Positions 1 through 9,413 of a DNA stretch of 64,000 nt are shown piece by piece. The stretch's first letter is position 1, and the number at the start of each line of letters is the position of its first letter. The translations under genes were made by a program, and so were the position numbers. The notes under the pieces were generated by a model, which saw only the letters and a program-made list of their open reading frames with translations, was not told the DNA's origin and did no database searches. Origin of the DNA: JBDKUD01 sp050943315 (GTDB taxonomy: Bacteria > Bacillota > Syntrophomonadia > Syntrophomonadales > Syntrophomonadaceae). The stretch lies in the NCBI GenBank assembly GCA_050943315.1, contig JBMNOY010000002.1, forward strand, positions 1 to 64,000, written 5' to 3'.

Positions 1-105
1 ATTCCTGGTCATAGCGTTTCTTTTTCATCTTTTCTACCCCCTGTTTTCCATTCTAACATGTTCGTACTTTTTCTCCAATTTGATTAGGGGGCTAAATAGA
101 GACCA
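1..105 (-). mobile_element. Probable left end of an IS3-family element with the start of its orfA transposase
   Basis: On the minus strand an ATG at 28 follows a GGGGG-type ribosome binding site and reads MKKKRYDQE before the window ends. This is the usual opening of IS3/IS911-type OrfA transposases. Upstream, the plus strand reads GGGGGCTAAATAGAGACCA, whose complement begins TGGTCTC and could be an IS tip ending near 105. If so, the element stops about 20 bp from the last CRISPR repeat. Only nine codons are visible, so the family call rests on the N-terminal pattern and is weak. Confidence 0.35.
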
Positions 106-124
106 TCGTGGCGAAATTAGAGAT

Positions 125-1144
125 GTTTCAATTCCTCATAGGTACGATAAACCCCTGCAAAGGTATTATATTTTAGTGTTCCCCGGAAAAGTTTCAATTC
201 CTCATAGGTACGATAAACCCGGAAGTAGATTGTGTAGTTGTAGATCTGGATGAAAGTTTCAATTCCTCATAGGTACGATAAACCCGTGGTGTACCCGTTA
301 CCGCCATATATACCATGCTTGTTTCAATTCCTCATAGGTACGATAAACCCGGTGGCGACCTACGCCGGAAAGGAGTGTAATTATGGGTTTCAATTCCTCA
401 TAGGTACGATAAACCCCGTACGTTACCAATCGGGTTTGAAGACCCAGCGGTGTTTCAATTCCTCATAGGTACGATAAACCCGCAAGAAAAGCTGGAAGTA
501 TCCCGCAGTTAAAAACGGTGTTTCAATTCCTCATAGGTACGATAAACCCCCGTGGATGGGTAAAAGACAGGCTCTTTGAGGAAAAAGTTTCAATTCCTCA
601 TAGGTACGATAAACCCAAGGCTTTCCGGGTGCACATATTCCCGGAAGGAACGGTTTCAATTCCTCATAGGTACGATAAACCCTCTTACGTTCTTCTCAAT
701 CTCTTTTGCCTGTTTAAGTTTCAATTCCTCATAGGTACGATAAACCCTTCACTCCTTTTATTATTATTTATTCCACTGGTCTTGTTTCAATTCCTCATAG
801 GTACGATAAACCCGCTCTGAGATTTTCCGTTGCACGAATAGGGTAATTAAGTTTCAATTCCTCATAGGTACGATAAACCCAGCCGTGTCTGACTCGCCCA
901 AAATGCCGTAAAAATGTTTCAATTCCTCATAGGTACGATAAACCCTTTTGGTGTACGAATGTTTTTTCAATTATTTGGATTAGTTTCAATTCCTCATAGG
1001 TACGATAAACCCAAGAGTTTAAGCATAAAAAATATAAAAGATTTTGTTGTTTCAATTCCTCATAGGTACGATAAACCCCCTCCGGCCTGTGCCGGCACTC
1101 GCCTTGTATCGCTAGTTTCAATTCCTCATAGGTACGATAAACCC
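125..1144 (-). CRISPR. CRISPR array, 16 repeats and 15 spacers
   Basis: Sixteen identical 30-bp repeats start at 125, 191, 256, 321, 387, 452, 520, 587, 653, 718, 784, 851, 916, 983, 1049 and 1115. The fifteen spacers are 35-38 bp. On the plus strand each repeat begins GTTTCAAT and ends GATAAACCC, so on the minus strand it ends ATTGAAAC, the usual 8-nt 5' handle of Cas6-processed type I-B and type III crRNAs. This indicates leftward transcription with the leader at 1145-1294 beside cas2, and the newest spacer at 1079-1114. The leader-distal repeat at 125 shows no decay. Short ORFs across the array are artefacts of the repeat. Confidence 0.98.
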
Positions 1145-1294
1145 CCATTTTGTGCCCAAGATTCCCAGGTTTGATTATTCATTAGTTATTACTAAAATAT
1201 AAGCTGTTTTGGGAAAAATCCCTTCAAACCAAGCTTTACCCTGTCGTCGACCTCCTGGGCTTTTTACATCATTACAGATCGACGACAGGTATAT
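1145..1294 (-). promoter_or_regulatory. CRISPR leader with an 11-bp inverted repeat
   Basis: This A/T-rich stretch separates the cas2 stop from the first repeat in the direction of array transcription, so it should carry the array promoter and the integration signals. It holds a perfect inverted repeat, CCTGTCGTCGA (1240-1250) against TCGACGACAGG (1279-1289), with a 28-bp loop. The leader role follows from the repeat orientation. The function of the inverted repeat (protein site or terminator of the cas operon) is not known from the sequence. Confidence 0.7.
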
Positions 1295-1576
1295 TTAAAT
1301 AATTGTATCAAGATTCCCTTTTTCCAAGCCAATTATTTCTCGCTTAGTATAACGCTCGGTTCTCCATGTGTATATTATAACAGAATCTTCGTCAGGCACC
1401 ATTATGCGCTTTAACTCGTCTTTTAGCTTTTTCAAATTAACTTCGGAAATCTCACCTTCAAATACCGAGTTTTGTACCCAATTTAAGTATTTGCGGCAAT
1501 GCTTCAAGGCTTTCCCGACTCGTTTTTCACCAAAATCATAGACGAGAACAACAAACAATCTTATCCCCCTCACCAT
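1295..1576 (-). CDS. cas2: CRISPR adaptation endoribonuclease-fold protein Cas2
   Basis: A 93-residue protein with the Cas2 N-terminal strand LFVVLVYDFG, including the conserved Asp, and a ferredoxin-like layout. Cas2 dimers bridge two Cas1 dimers in the spacer integration complex. It is the last gene of the I-B operon, and its ATG overlaps the cas1 stop (ATGGTGA), which indicates translational coupling. A GTG one codon later is an equally possible start. The product has normal length. Confidence 0.95.
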   Translation of the reverse strand: MVRGIRLFVVLVYDFGEKRVGKALKHCRKYLNWVQNSVFEGEISEVNLKKLKDELKRIMVPDEDSVIIYTWRTERYTKREIIGLEKGNLDTII

Positions 1577-2562
1577 TGAGCTTCAAAGGGCTCGTACTGT
1601 TTCTCTCCCATCAAATGTTTTTCCAGTTTGTATAGTTCGAGTCTTAATAAACGCCGATAACTTACCTCTCTTTTCAAAGAACGATGCTTAATGGTCGTAG
1701 CTAATCTCCCTTCCCATTCAGCCAAAAAGGTTCTTTTACCTTTTTCCGAGAGCCAGATGCCTCCACCCTCTTTTATAAAATCCTTTTTGGTGAGCTGCTT
1801 CCTCCCCAATAAGCTGAATATTGTTCGATCAACCAATATAGGTTTGAAAATTTCTGCTACATCCAAATTTAGTGAAAACCTTCTGAAGTTAGTTGTATGT
1901 AAAAAGCCAATACGCGGGTCAAGATGAGTTTGATAGATTTCACTTAAAATCTGAGTATAAAGCAAGGTGTTACCGAAGCTTATTAAGGCATTTAAGCGGT
2001 TATTGGGAGGCTGTCTGGTTCTTTGGTTGAATTCAAAATCAGGTTGATTGATAATACAGTCCATACTTTTATAATAAGTTTCACGAATGTTTCCTTCGTA
2101 TGCCATTAATTGATTAACAGATGCAACTTCCAGGTTTTTTAAGTCATGAGCTTCTATAGCTTCGATGTAAGCACTTACATCTTTACCGCGGCTCCGGTAG
2201 TACTTTAAGACACGCAGTATATTTTGTACTGCTCCTTCCACAAACAATCTAGCCAAAAGCAGGCGTTTTTCATAGCTGCTGTAGTGATCAGCTTGTCTGA
2301 GAATCATATAACCTGAGTTGTAATGTTCACGAGGATAGTAAGTACCCACATAGTAGCCGTAATAGTTAAAGAAGTGCAGTATTATTTCCTTTTGCGTGCA
2401 GAATTCCAGCAATGATTTATTGATATCTACTTCGCCAAAAATCATAATTTCTTTGGTATCTTCAACAGGTATGAATTTACGGCCTTCGACTCCTTCAAAA
2501 AACAGCGTATTGTCTTTGCGCTTTAACTCTCCGGATTGGATTAAATAAACAGATTTCTTCAT
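1570..2562 (-). CDS. cas1: CRISPR integrase Cas1 (type I-B)
   Basis: A 330-residue Cas1, the metal-dependent integrase that inserts new spacers at the leader end of the array. The C-terminal helical domain carries the expected catalytic residues: Glu in AYEGNIRE, His in GFLHTTNFRR and Asp in LNLDVAEIFKP. The ATG follows a GGGGAGGGGTG ribosome binding site, and the gene lies 12 bp after cas4. It appears intact. The type III locus on the other side has no Cas1, so this copy probably serves both systems. Confidence 0.97.
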   Translation of the reverse strand: MKKSVYLIQSGELKRKDNTLFFEGVEGRKFIPVEDTKEIMIFGEVDINKSLLEFCTQKEIILHFFNYYGYYVGTYYPREHYNSGYMILRQADHYSSYEKRLLLARLFVEGAVQNILRVLKYYRSRGKDVSAYIEAIEAHDLKNLEVASVNQLMAYEGNIRETYYKSMDCIINQPDFEFNQRTRQPPNNRLNALISFGNTLLYTQILSEIYQTHLDPRIGFLHTTNFRRFSLNLDVAEIFKPILVDRTIFSLLGRKQLTKKDFIKEGGGIWLSEKGKRTFLAEWEGRLATTIKHRSLKREVSYRRLLRLELYKLEKHLMGEKQYEPFEAQW

Positions 2563-2574
2563 GACACCCCTCCC

Positions 2575-3081
2575 CTATGCCCAACATAATTCCTGGTAAG
2601 CACATTTGGCACAATATTTATTTCGCTCCACTGGAGGAGGGATGTTTTTTTGTATAATACTCTTTATTTCATCTAGAGCAGTCTCCAGCTCTTTTTCATT
2701 ATCTGCTGTTAATTCTACTGGTTCAATTTTCTTTTGTTCAGGAAAACGCAGTTCCCCACGAGCTATAATTCCCTGCTGTTTCAGTTTATAGAGATAAAAC
2801 AACAGTTGCATGGCGGCGCTTTTCTGGTAACGGTCGGTTTTCTTGACTTCCACCACTAATAATTGACCATCGGCGTTTTGCACAAAATCAAATTTGCTGC
2901 CACCAAAAGACAATTCTTTTTTCTCTCGCTGGTACGCATGCTCATGAAGGTATCTTCCCCAGGTCATGTTTTGGTCTTGTTCATCTGGATTAATTTGCCG
3001 GCTCTGAAGCCAAACCTCCCGAGGACAAATATAGTAATACCAGACCAAAGTACCAGTTATCGATATTTCTTCTTCGAACAA
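2575..3081 (-). CDS. cas4: Cas4 RecB-like nuclease (adaptation)
   Basis: A protein of about 168 residues with the Cas4 layout: an early single Cys in YICPREVW, the PD-(D/E)xK core with LVVEVKKTDRYQ, and a C-terminal Cys cluster (YCAKCAYQELC), which together bind a 4Fe-4S cluster. Cas4 trims prespacers and sets PAM-correct orientation together with Cas1-Cas2. The chosen TTG start at 3081 stands 4-5 bases after AGAAGGTGAG. A GTG three codons upstream overlaps that site and is less likely. Confidence 0.93.
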   Translation of the reverse strand: MFEEEISITGTLVWYYYICPREVWLQSRQINPDEQDQNMTWGRYLHEHAYQREKKELSFGGSKFDFVQNADGQLLVVEVKKTDRYQKSAAMQLLFYLYKLKQQGIIARGELRFPEQKKIEPVELTADNEKELETALDEIKSIIQKNIPPPVERNKYCAKCAYQELCWA

Positions 3082-3193
3082 TGAGCTCACCTTCTATATA
3101 GGCATATAATCATCATCTTACCAATTTTCAGCTTAACAAGGACTTCCGAAACTTCACTTACCCGGCTAGCTAGCGTCTAAATGCTTTCTTCGT

Positions 3194-5581
3194 TCATATT
3201 ATGTGACCAGTATCCTGTGGCTGAATTAATATTCCGGTTTCCGTTTCATAATATGAATCGTACAACAACCAATAATTATGGTAGGGTTCCCCATACCAAC
3301 CGGGATGAAATTTGCTGGTTGCCCGTATTCGTATGGTTATCTGAGCAATCCGTCCTGCCAATTTACGCCAGGCTTCCCGTTGTTGCCAACGGTTTTCAAT
3401 AGCATCGGCAGACTGCATCTCTTCAAGCAACCCAGGATCTTGTTTAATTACTAAGAATTCATACTCCTCGATATCTTTGCCCCGCAGGATTTCCCTAATC
3501 GATTCACACTCTCTCCAGTAAGCAAAATCTTGCAGCCATTGTTCTCCGGTGTCTTTTTTGCTAGCTAGAGCTTGAAAGTAGAGTTCAGTTAACTGAAGAA
3601 TATTTTCTTCTTCCACGGTATCCTTACTAGTTTCTTCTTGGTAACGTTGAATTATTGCCCAAGTTTCTTGTAAATGAACCTTGTCATAAATCATGTCAGC
3701 AAAATATTTACCATTTTCATTTACCAAAGCAACAATAGTAACTGTCTCTCTAGCTCTATCTCCCTCCCGGTTACAACGACCGGCTATCTGAACTAGACTA
3801 TCCAAAGGGGCAAAATCTCGCCAGATTTCCTCCATATCTAAATCTACTCCGGCTTCCACACACTGGGTGGATACTACTATACAAGGCCTTCCTTCTTTGA
3901 TTTTATCTATTATTTCTAAACGATCCCGAGGAGTAACATCTGAGGTTAAAAAGTACAAGGGAATATCCTTATATTCTTCTGGCCATTCCTGAGCTAAACA
4001 GTTCCTTACCTGCCTGGCTGAATTGCGAGTATTAAGAGTTATCATGACCCGCTTCTTTTCTTGTAACCATAAATCTCTCTTCGCCAGTAGCATATCGCAA
4101 AAATCATCTAAACTTTGCGGGTAAAGATTAAACCGCATTCTATAACGAGAAAAGCTGCCAAAAAGCTCTGCATAATTGGGCAAAAGAGTATAGGAATCAT
4201 GCACAAATGGAGGTAAAGTAGCTGACATTAAAAGAACCCGGCTATTACCATGTTCTGCTAAAGCCATCAGCAGTTTCTCCATAGGGTACCATAAACGGCA
4301 AGGAAGTGACTGTACTTCATCCATGACAATCAAAGCATTACATAAATTGTGGAAGCGCATTTGATACTTGGCATTGGGTGCAGCCAGACTAAGCAGCATT
4401 TGATCATAAGTAGTAATAATCAATTCCGAGTGCCAAGTATCCAAATAAAAAGGTTCATCTTTTTCATCAACATCTCCGCCATATTGCCGTGGTGCCAGGG
4501 AATGACTCTGGAGCATCCATGCCCCCTCGGCTAATACTCCTCCATAGCTTAATATTTTTGCATATTCCTTCGCCGTCTGCTCAATCACTGACAAAAAAGG
4601 AAGTACAATAATAATTTTAGGAGCATATCCGGTTTGAGTGAGCATCTTACGTGTTTGCAAAGCCCACGTGGCTGCCAGCAAGGTTTTCCCAACCCCGGTT
4701 GGTGCAGTTAAACTGAATATTCTATGTTCTTGAGCTCGCGTTAATTCCGTTAACATTTGCTGGCGGGCAGTATGCCGCAACTCATTTACCTTGCTCTGTT
4801 TAGGTTTACCTATCTGCTTTTCAACCCAAGCAGGGTCCCAATCTTTACTGTTACTGTCCAAATATTTTTCAGGTTCCTTTAAGGCCAGGAAAACTTTATC
4901 GGCTTCCAGCAGTATGGAGTAAATATATTGAACCATTAGGCGAAATTCCACAGCACTTTGTTCATTTAGGTTATATAAAAAACCAGCCACAAGTTCATCA
5001 TAACAGTCATCTTTAAGCCTGATTAAAAACTTGCGACCTTCTGTTCTTAGCTTAGATACAAGGTTCTTATCCTCTTGGCTCCAGTTTAACTGGAGAGCTA
5101 AACCATCAATATCCAATAGTTCCAATTGCTGCTCAAGTAACCTTATCATATCGCCCCGGTCCCAGTCAAAAAGATGGCCTTCATCCAATACTTGGCCCAG
5201 TTCTTCTTGGGCAATGTTAAAAAGGCGACTATGGTGTCCGCGGATGGCAGCTGCCAGCAATAATCGCAATTCTGGAGACAACTGTTTTCCCTCTGCTATC
5301 GTTAAAAAAATGATCATAGATAAAAGAGTATGCTGTTTCAGCTTTTGATCCCCGCTATATTCGTCAGGATTTATTATGTAATCTTGAAAGGAATTGGTTC
5401 CTTTCCCTGAATCATGGAATTCGCTTGCCCATTTATTTCCCGACGCAATATCTAAAGATGGAAATACCTGTTTATGCTTTAAGTGAATAATCTGAGCCGC
5501 CTTTTCTACCTGCTGTACATGTTCGCCAAGCAATAGATGCGGGTGAGAACGTAATTTTTTGTTACTTATAGAAACATCCAT
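3194..5581 (-). CDS. cas3: Cas3 helicase-nuclease (type I-B)
   Basis: A 795-residue fusion of an N-terminal HD nuclease domain (metal-binding FHDSGKGTNSFQ near residue 57) and a superfamily 2 helicase: Walker A in APTGVGKT, Walker B/DEAD-like VMDEVQSLP, and a C-terminal motif VI in QIAGRCNREGDR. It is recruited to the Cascade R-loop and degrades target DNA. The HD motif reads DSGKG rather than the commoner DIGKG, but the metal ligands are kept. Its start overlaps the cas5 end by 16 bp. The 103-bp gap to cas4 holds no gene. Confidence 0.97.
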   Translation of the reverse strand: MDVSISNKKLRSHPHLLLGEHVQQVEKAAQIIHLKHKQVFPSLDIASGNKWASEFHDSGKGTNSFQDYIINPDEYSGDQKLKQHTLLSMIIFLTIAEGKQLSPELRLLLAAAIRGHHSRLFNIAQEELGQVLDEGHLFDWDRGDMIRLLEQQLELLDIDGLALQLNWSQEDKNLVSKLRTEGRKFLIRLKDDCYDELVAGFLYNLNEQSAVEFRLMVQYIYSILLEADKVFLALKEPEKYLDSNSKDWDPAWVEKQIGKPKQSKVNELRHTARQQMLTELTRAQEHRIFSLTAPTGVGKTLLAATWALQTRKMLTQTGYAPKIIIVLPFLSVIEQTAKEYAKILSYGGVLAEGAWMLQSHSLAPRQYGGDVDEKDEPFYLDTWHSELIITTYDQMLLSLAAPNAKYQMRFHNLCNALIVMDEVQSLPCRLWYPMEKLLMALAEHGNSRVLLMSATLPPFVHDSYTLLPNYAELFGSFSRYRMRFNLYPQSLDDFCDMLLAKRDLWLQEKKRVMITLNTRNSARQVRNCLAQEWPEEYKDIPLYFLTSDVTPRDRLEIIDKIKEGRPCIVVSTQCVEAGVDLDMEEIWRDFAPLDSLVQIAGRCNREGDRARETVTIVALVNENGKYFADMIYDKVHLQETWAIIQRYQEETSKDTVEEENILQLTELYFQALASKKDTGEQWLQDFAYWRECESIREILRGKDIEEYEFLVIKQDPGLLEEMQSADAIENRWQQREAWRKLAGRIAQITIRIRATSKFHPGWYGEPYHNYWLLYDSYYETETGILIQPQDTGHII

Positions 5582-6297
5582 GCCCGTACACCATCTCCAT
5601 AAGCTACATCTGTTTCCAGCTTAACTTTCCGGCCCATGGTTTCAAAAAGGTAAGGAGCATGAGTAAAAACCCTGTCAGTGGTTACTTCCCGCGGCAACCG
5701 CAACATATGTATTGACAGGTTCTCCTCATACATGGCCGCAACATCAAGTTTAACCTGATCCTGCCTTATTAAGCCTTGAATTTCATGTTTGCCGAAAGGC
5801 AACCTTTCTACCGTTACAGTTTCTATGTAGTCCAAATCAGCCAGTAGTTCTGATAACCCCAAACAAGGAGTATAATACCATTGGCGGTTTTGCAGGCGTC
5901 TTTCCAGTTCACCCTGGTAAGACTCGGGTAACGCTACTCCAATAACATATTCCGGGTTGAATAACCATTCCTGGCGAATTAGAGTGGCTTTTTCCGGTTT
6001 AGTATTCCCACTCCCTTTTTGTCTGGAATTGATGATATGAGGCAGTTGATTAGGCGGATCTTTACGTAATTTTACCTTGTGCCAGTGGGATATAGGTAAT
6101 CTACCTTCCACAGTTACTTTCATTGACCCAATAATCTGTTGGGGCTCATCCTTCTCGAGACCTAAAACAGCTCCGATCAGCCCCATTATTGCTGTCCGGG
6201 GAGGTACAGGATACGTCAAAGCAGTTACGCCACTCTCTGCTTTAAGAAAATGCGCAAATCTTCCTTTCAGCCGAAAACGGATCAACGTTTCTTTCAT
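5566..6297 (-). CDS. cas5: Cascade subunit Cas5 (type I-B)
   Basis: A 243-residue RAMP protein with the Cas5 N-terminal pattern: a first strand IRFRLKGRFAHF, then YPVPPRTAIMGLIGAVLG. In Cascade, Cas5 caps the 5' handle of the crRNA and contacts Cas8. The gene sits between cas7 and cas3, one base after the cas7 stop, with a GGGCGGGG ribosome binding site before the ATG. Length and gene order fit subtype I-B. No anomalies are seen. Confidence 0.95.
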   Translation of the reverse strand: MKETLIRFRLKGRFAHFLKAESGVTALTYPVPPRTAIMGLIGAVLGLEKDEPQQIIGSMKVTVEGRLPISHWHKVKLRKDPPNQLPHIINSRQKGSGNTKPEKATLIRQEWLFNPEYVIGVALPESYQGELERRLQNRQWYYTPCLGLSELLADLDYIETVTVERLPFGKHEIQGLIRQDQVKLDVAAMYEENLSIHMLRLPREVTTDRVFTHAPYLFETMGRKVKLETDVAYGDGVRAWMFL

Positions 6298-6298
6298 A

Positions 6299-7261
6299 TC
6301 AAACCCCGCCCTTTATCAGCAAATCCTCCACGTTCATCGTTTGCCAATTTTGAGGAATCGGATGGCTAAAGGTAATATCTGGAGAATAAGCTATACTTAT
6401 CTGCTCAACCCTTTTAGCCTGTTCTTCGATGCGAGTTATTAATTTTCCCAAATCAACAATATAATCTTCAGGTTTAGACCATTCTTTTTCTGGTTTATCC
6501 CCCTGCGGCACTAAATTAACATAATCATGCAAACGTCCTATCTGGTATTCCTCTCCAGGTTTATATGTAATGTTTAATAACAAGCGCGGAATTTGTCCGA
6601 CTTTACTCCGGGTATTAGCAGTACGAACCCCGTGCCATAAAGATTGTAAAAAGAATTGATAATCCTCTTCGGTTAAACGTGACTGGCGGGCAGAATGCTG
6701 GTTGGCAACCCCTGAAAATCCGATTAAGGCATAACGCAATCCATAATAGGTAGTGAAAGTACCCTGGGTGTTATCAGCATCACTGGCAAAAATAGAAGTT
6801 CCATGAATATCTACACTTTCTGCCTGATGCAGTACCTCCCCCATGTTTATTTGTACTGCTCCGGTTAATGTTTTAGGCTCTGGTTTAGGCTCCCAATTCT
6901 CTTCCTTTTCCTTTTTAAATGCCAAAGAGCTTCCGAATAAGCGAGCATCAATAAAAGAATCCAACAAAATATTGACAATTTCTTTCCCTTCCGCTTTTTC
7001 TAATCCTTTGGATTTTAGGTAATGCAAAACTCGCCCGGTCAAATTGGTGGTTCTTCCTTCAACATTGTCCACCAGAATATCCAGGCCCTGGCTTTTCATA
7101 AAATCCCTAACGAATCTTTTTAACCGCACATCAGTAACATAATAGGTCCCATCCGGCAAAACCCGGGGACGGTTTTCATCGGGGTCTCCATTGGGATTGC
7201 CCATTTTGATATCGTATAAAAACAGGAATTCCTGGCGTTCGTTTAATAAATCTTTACTCAT
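6299..7261 (-). CDS. cas7: Cascade backbone subunit Cas7 (Csh2 type)
   Basis: A 320-residue Cas7 of the Csh2/DevR-like kind, which forms the helical backbone along the crRNA spacer. The N-terminus shows the family signature KMGNPNGDPDENRPR followed by VTDVRLKRFVRDF. The ATG is preceded by AAGGGAG. The gene lies directly upstream of cas5 and downstream of cas8b, the normal I-B order, and appears complete. Confidence 0.96.
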   Translation of the reverse strand: MSKDLLNERQEFLFLYDIKMGNPNGDPDENRPRVLPDGTYYVTDVRLKRFVRDFMKSQGLDILVDNVEGRTTNLTGRVLHYLKSKGLEKAEGKEIVNILLDSFIDARLFGSSLAFKKEKEENWEPKPEPKTLTGAVQINMGEVLHQAESVDIHGTSIFASDADNTQGTFTTYYGLRYALIGFSGVANQHSARQSRLTEEDYQFFLQSLWHGVRTANTRSKVGQIPRLLLNITYKPGEEYQIGRLHDYVNLVPQGDKPEKEWSKPEDYIVDLGKLITRIEEQAKRVEQISIAYSPDITFSHPIPQNWQTMNVEDLLIKGGV

Positions 7262-7333
7262 ATTTTCACTCCCTTAATAAACTTTCACCTTTTTCAATAA
7301 TTTTTTAGGAACACAATATTTCATTTGGGTTTT

Positions 7334-9343
7334 TTACAGCTCTTCTTCTCTAGTTTTAGATTTCAAAACATCCCTGGCGACTGATTGTCCCAGCAACAAG
7401 TAATAATTAGTAGATATTTCGTCCAAGGTAATCTGATCGCCCAAGCGTACACCTAAATTCCCTATTTCAGCTACTAATTCCCTTACCTTAGCACTTTTCT
7501 CCGCTTCATAGGCTAACAACTTACTGCGAATTTTTATATATAATTCAGGCAAGTCCTTGCCTTTTAGGGTCAACCGCTTTAACCATGTCAAAGCATTGGC
7601 AGACACGTTGACCCCTCGCGCTCCTTGGACCTCCATCAACTTGCCGTACAAAATACCCAGCATAAACGCAAAAGCCTTTTCCTCACTGTCTATACGACTT
7701 TCTGGTCCAAAGTAAGGTGCTAACTCGTCCATACCCGGCTTATAAGTAGTTTTGCTTCCTCCCAACACTCCCACCTCCTGAAAATAATATAGCCACCAAG
7801 TAAAATATTTGATCCAGCCAGCAGCTGTTAAATAAGGTCCTTTTTTACCCTGTCCTTCATAAAGCAATCCTTTATAGCCTTCAGCTTTTTCCATTGCTTC
7901 ATTATAATAACTGCGAGCAGTAATCAGCCATTCTTCTTCCAATCGCTGTTTTGGAATCGGTTGTTTATGATAAAGGCAATAGGCTATTAGCCTTTTCAGC
8001 TCAATGGTGGAACGTGCTTGATTCAACGCCTCGGTTTTTTTGCCACTGGGGCGATGAAATAATGGTTTCATGGCTCGCAGGGTTAAATCTGGTTGCATTT
8101 CCTCAATGATTACTTTTGGATACAAAGGTGATTGCCATTTTAAAAAATCAGCATTAATAATAGAAAGTTCTCTTAACCTGCTGGGCAAAATATGTTGCAG
8201 CACACCAGTAACATCATCTATGTTTTGTCCAACTGTTGCCCACAGAATATCCAAATTCAGAAGTCCTTCCTGATCTTTTAGAGTTTCCAGCAGCAAATCT
8301 TCGGGGATTTCCACATCAGTTTCCAAACTATTAAAATAGCCTTGCAAGCGTCGATTTATTCTATGTTTGGCTTTGCTATCCAGGCCAGGTAAATAATGAG
8401 GAATCACCAAAGCCATAGCTCCCGCAATTCTGGAGCTAAAAGGCTGGCGATCTTTTTTAGGGCCGGTCTTTTTTAACACATGATTTTTATACACATAAAG
8501 CAAATCAGCGCAACCCTGGCATAGGGCAAATGCTTTCCAGGCATATATTTCATCAATCCCAGGAAAACGACCGGCTCGGTCAATGTTTATAAGATTAATC
8601 CCTGCTCCTTTTAAGGCATTGGGATAAACGGTTATATTAGACACCCCGCACAAGAGACACTTAGCATTGTCTTGAGCCCGGGCACTGCCTACTACATAAC
8701 GGTCCCCTGCCAGTTTTTCCACCATTAGGTATTCAAGATACTGGGGCACAGAACCGGGCAGCCTGCTCTGATAATCTCTTACTGTTAAAAATACGGTCTC
8801 AGACTGTTGTCCAATTTTTTCAATGGCACAAGAAAGCATACTGCTGTATCCCTTTTTTCTCCATTCAATAGTAGTTCCGTCAGTAAGTTTAAGTTTAGGT
8901 TTTTCTAATATTGAAATAATTTCACTAAAGTAACCTGACCAAGGCTTACCGCTTATAGCGATTTCTTTAAAGCTTTTCATGGTGGTATTAATGATTTTTA
9001 CCGAAGGTCCACCATTACCAGCATTGGTTCGTTTAATAACCGGCCCAATCTGGGCACTTTGAGAGCCGGACGGTTTAATAAAGGGTAACTGGTCCGACGT
9101 ACACCCTTCCCCCTTGCCAACAATCTCTTGAACAACCATGCGAACACATTCTTCCGATTCCGGTTCTAATATAAAGACCTTATTCACCCGACCACTATCT
9201 TCAACTAGGTATGGGAAGAGTTTTCTTGGTTCTGAGATTCTTAGTTGCTTATACCACTCTTCTGCTTCTGCGTCATCAATAACCGATCCGTTCAGTTCTT
9301 TTATAAGGTAGTCCAAAGCTAAAGCGCGCATCGCTTCTAACAA
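7334..9343 (-). CDS. cas8b: Cascade large subunit Cas8b (Csh1/TM1802 type)
   Basis: A 669-residue large subunit of type I-B Cascade, the part that recognises the PAM and displaces the strand. The middle carries a zinc-finger-like pair, CLLCGVSN and CQGCADLLYVYKN, typical of the Csh1 family, and the C-terminal third is helical, as expected for a fused small-subunit domain. The TTG start at 9343 lies 6-7 bases after GGAGGTGA. The following ATG (residue 5) is less well placed. The family is very diverse, so the call leans on gene order and the Cys motifs. Confidence 0.93.
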   Translation of the reverse strand: MLEAMRALALDYLIKELNGSVIDDAEAEEWYKQLRISEPRKLFPYLVEDSGRVNKVFILEPESEECVRMVVQEIVGKGEGCTSDQLPFIKPSGSQSAQIGPVIKRTNAGNGGPSVKIINTTMKSFKEIAISGKPWSGYFSEIISILEKPKLKLTDGTTIEWRKKGYSSMLSCAIEKIGQQSETVFLTVRDYQSRLPGSVPQYLEYLMVEKLAGDRYVVGSARAQDNAKCLLCGVSNITVYPNALKGAGINLINIDRAGRFPGIDEIYAWKAFALCQGCADLLYVYKNHVLKKTGPKKDRQPFSSRIAGAMALVIPHYLPGLDSKAKHRINRRLQGYFNSLETDVEIPEDLLLETLKDQEGLLNLDILWATVGQNIDDVTGVLQHILPSRLRELSIINADFLKWQSPLYPKVIIEEMQPDLTLRAMKPLFHRPSGKKTEALNQARSTIELKRLIAYCLYHKQPIPKQRLEEEWLITARSYYNEAMEKAEGYKGLLYEGQGKKGPYLTAAGWIKYFTWWLYYFQEVGVLGGSKTTYKPGMDELAPYFGPESRIDSEEKAFAFMLGILYGKLMEVQGARGVNVSANALTWLKRLTLKGKDLPELYIKIRSKLLAYEAEKSAKVRELVAEIGNLGVRLGDQITLDEISTNYYLLLGQSVARDVLKSKTREEEL

Positions 9344-9413
9344 TTTGTCTCACCTCCATCACCTAAGATTAATCCTCTAAGGTACTATCTAATTAACATT
9401 CATAGGTTTCAAG

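Noticed and set aside
250..1174. Open reading frames on both strands across the CRISPR array
   Set aside because: Their peptides repeat the same translated 30-bp unit; they are an effect of the array, not genes.
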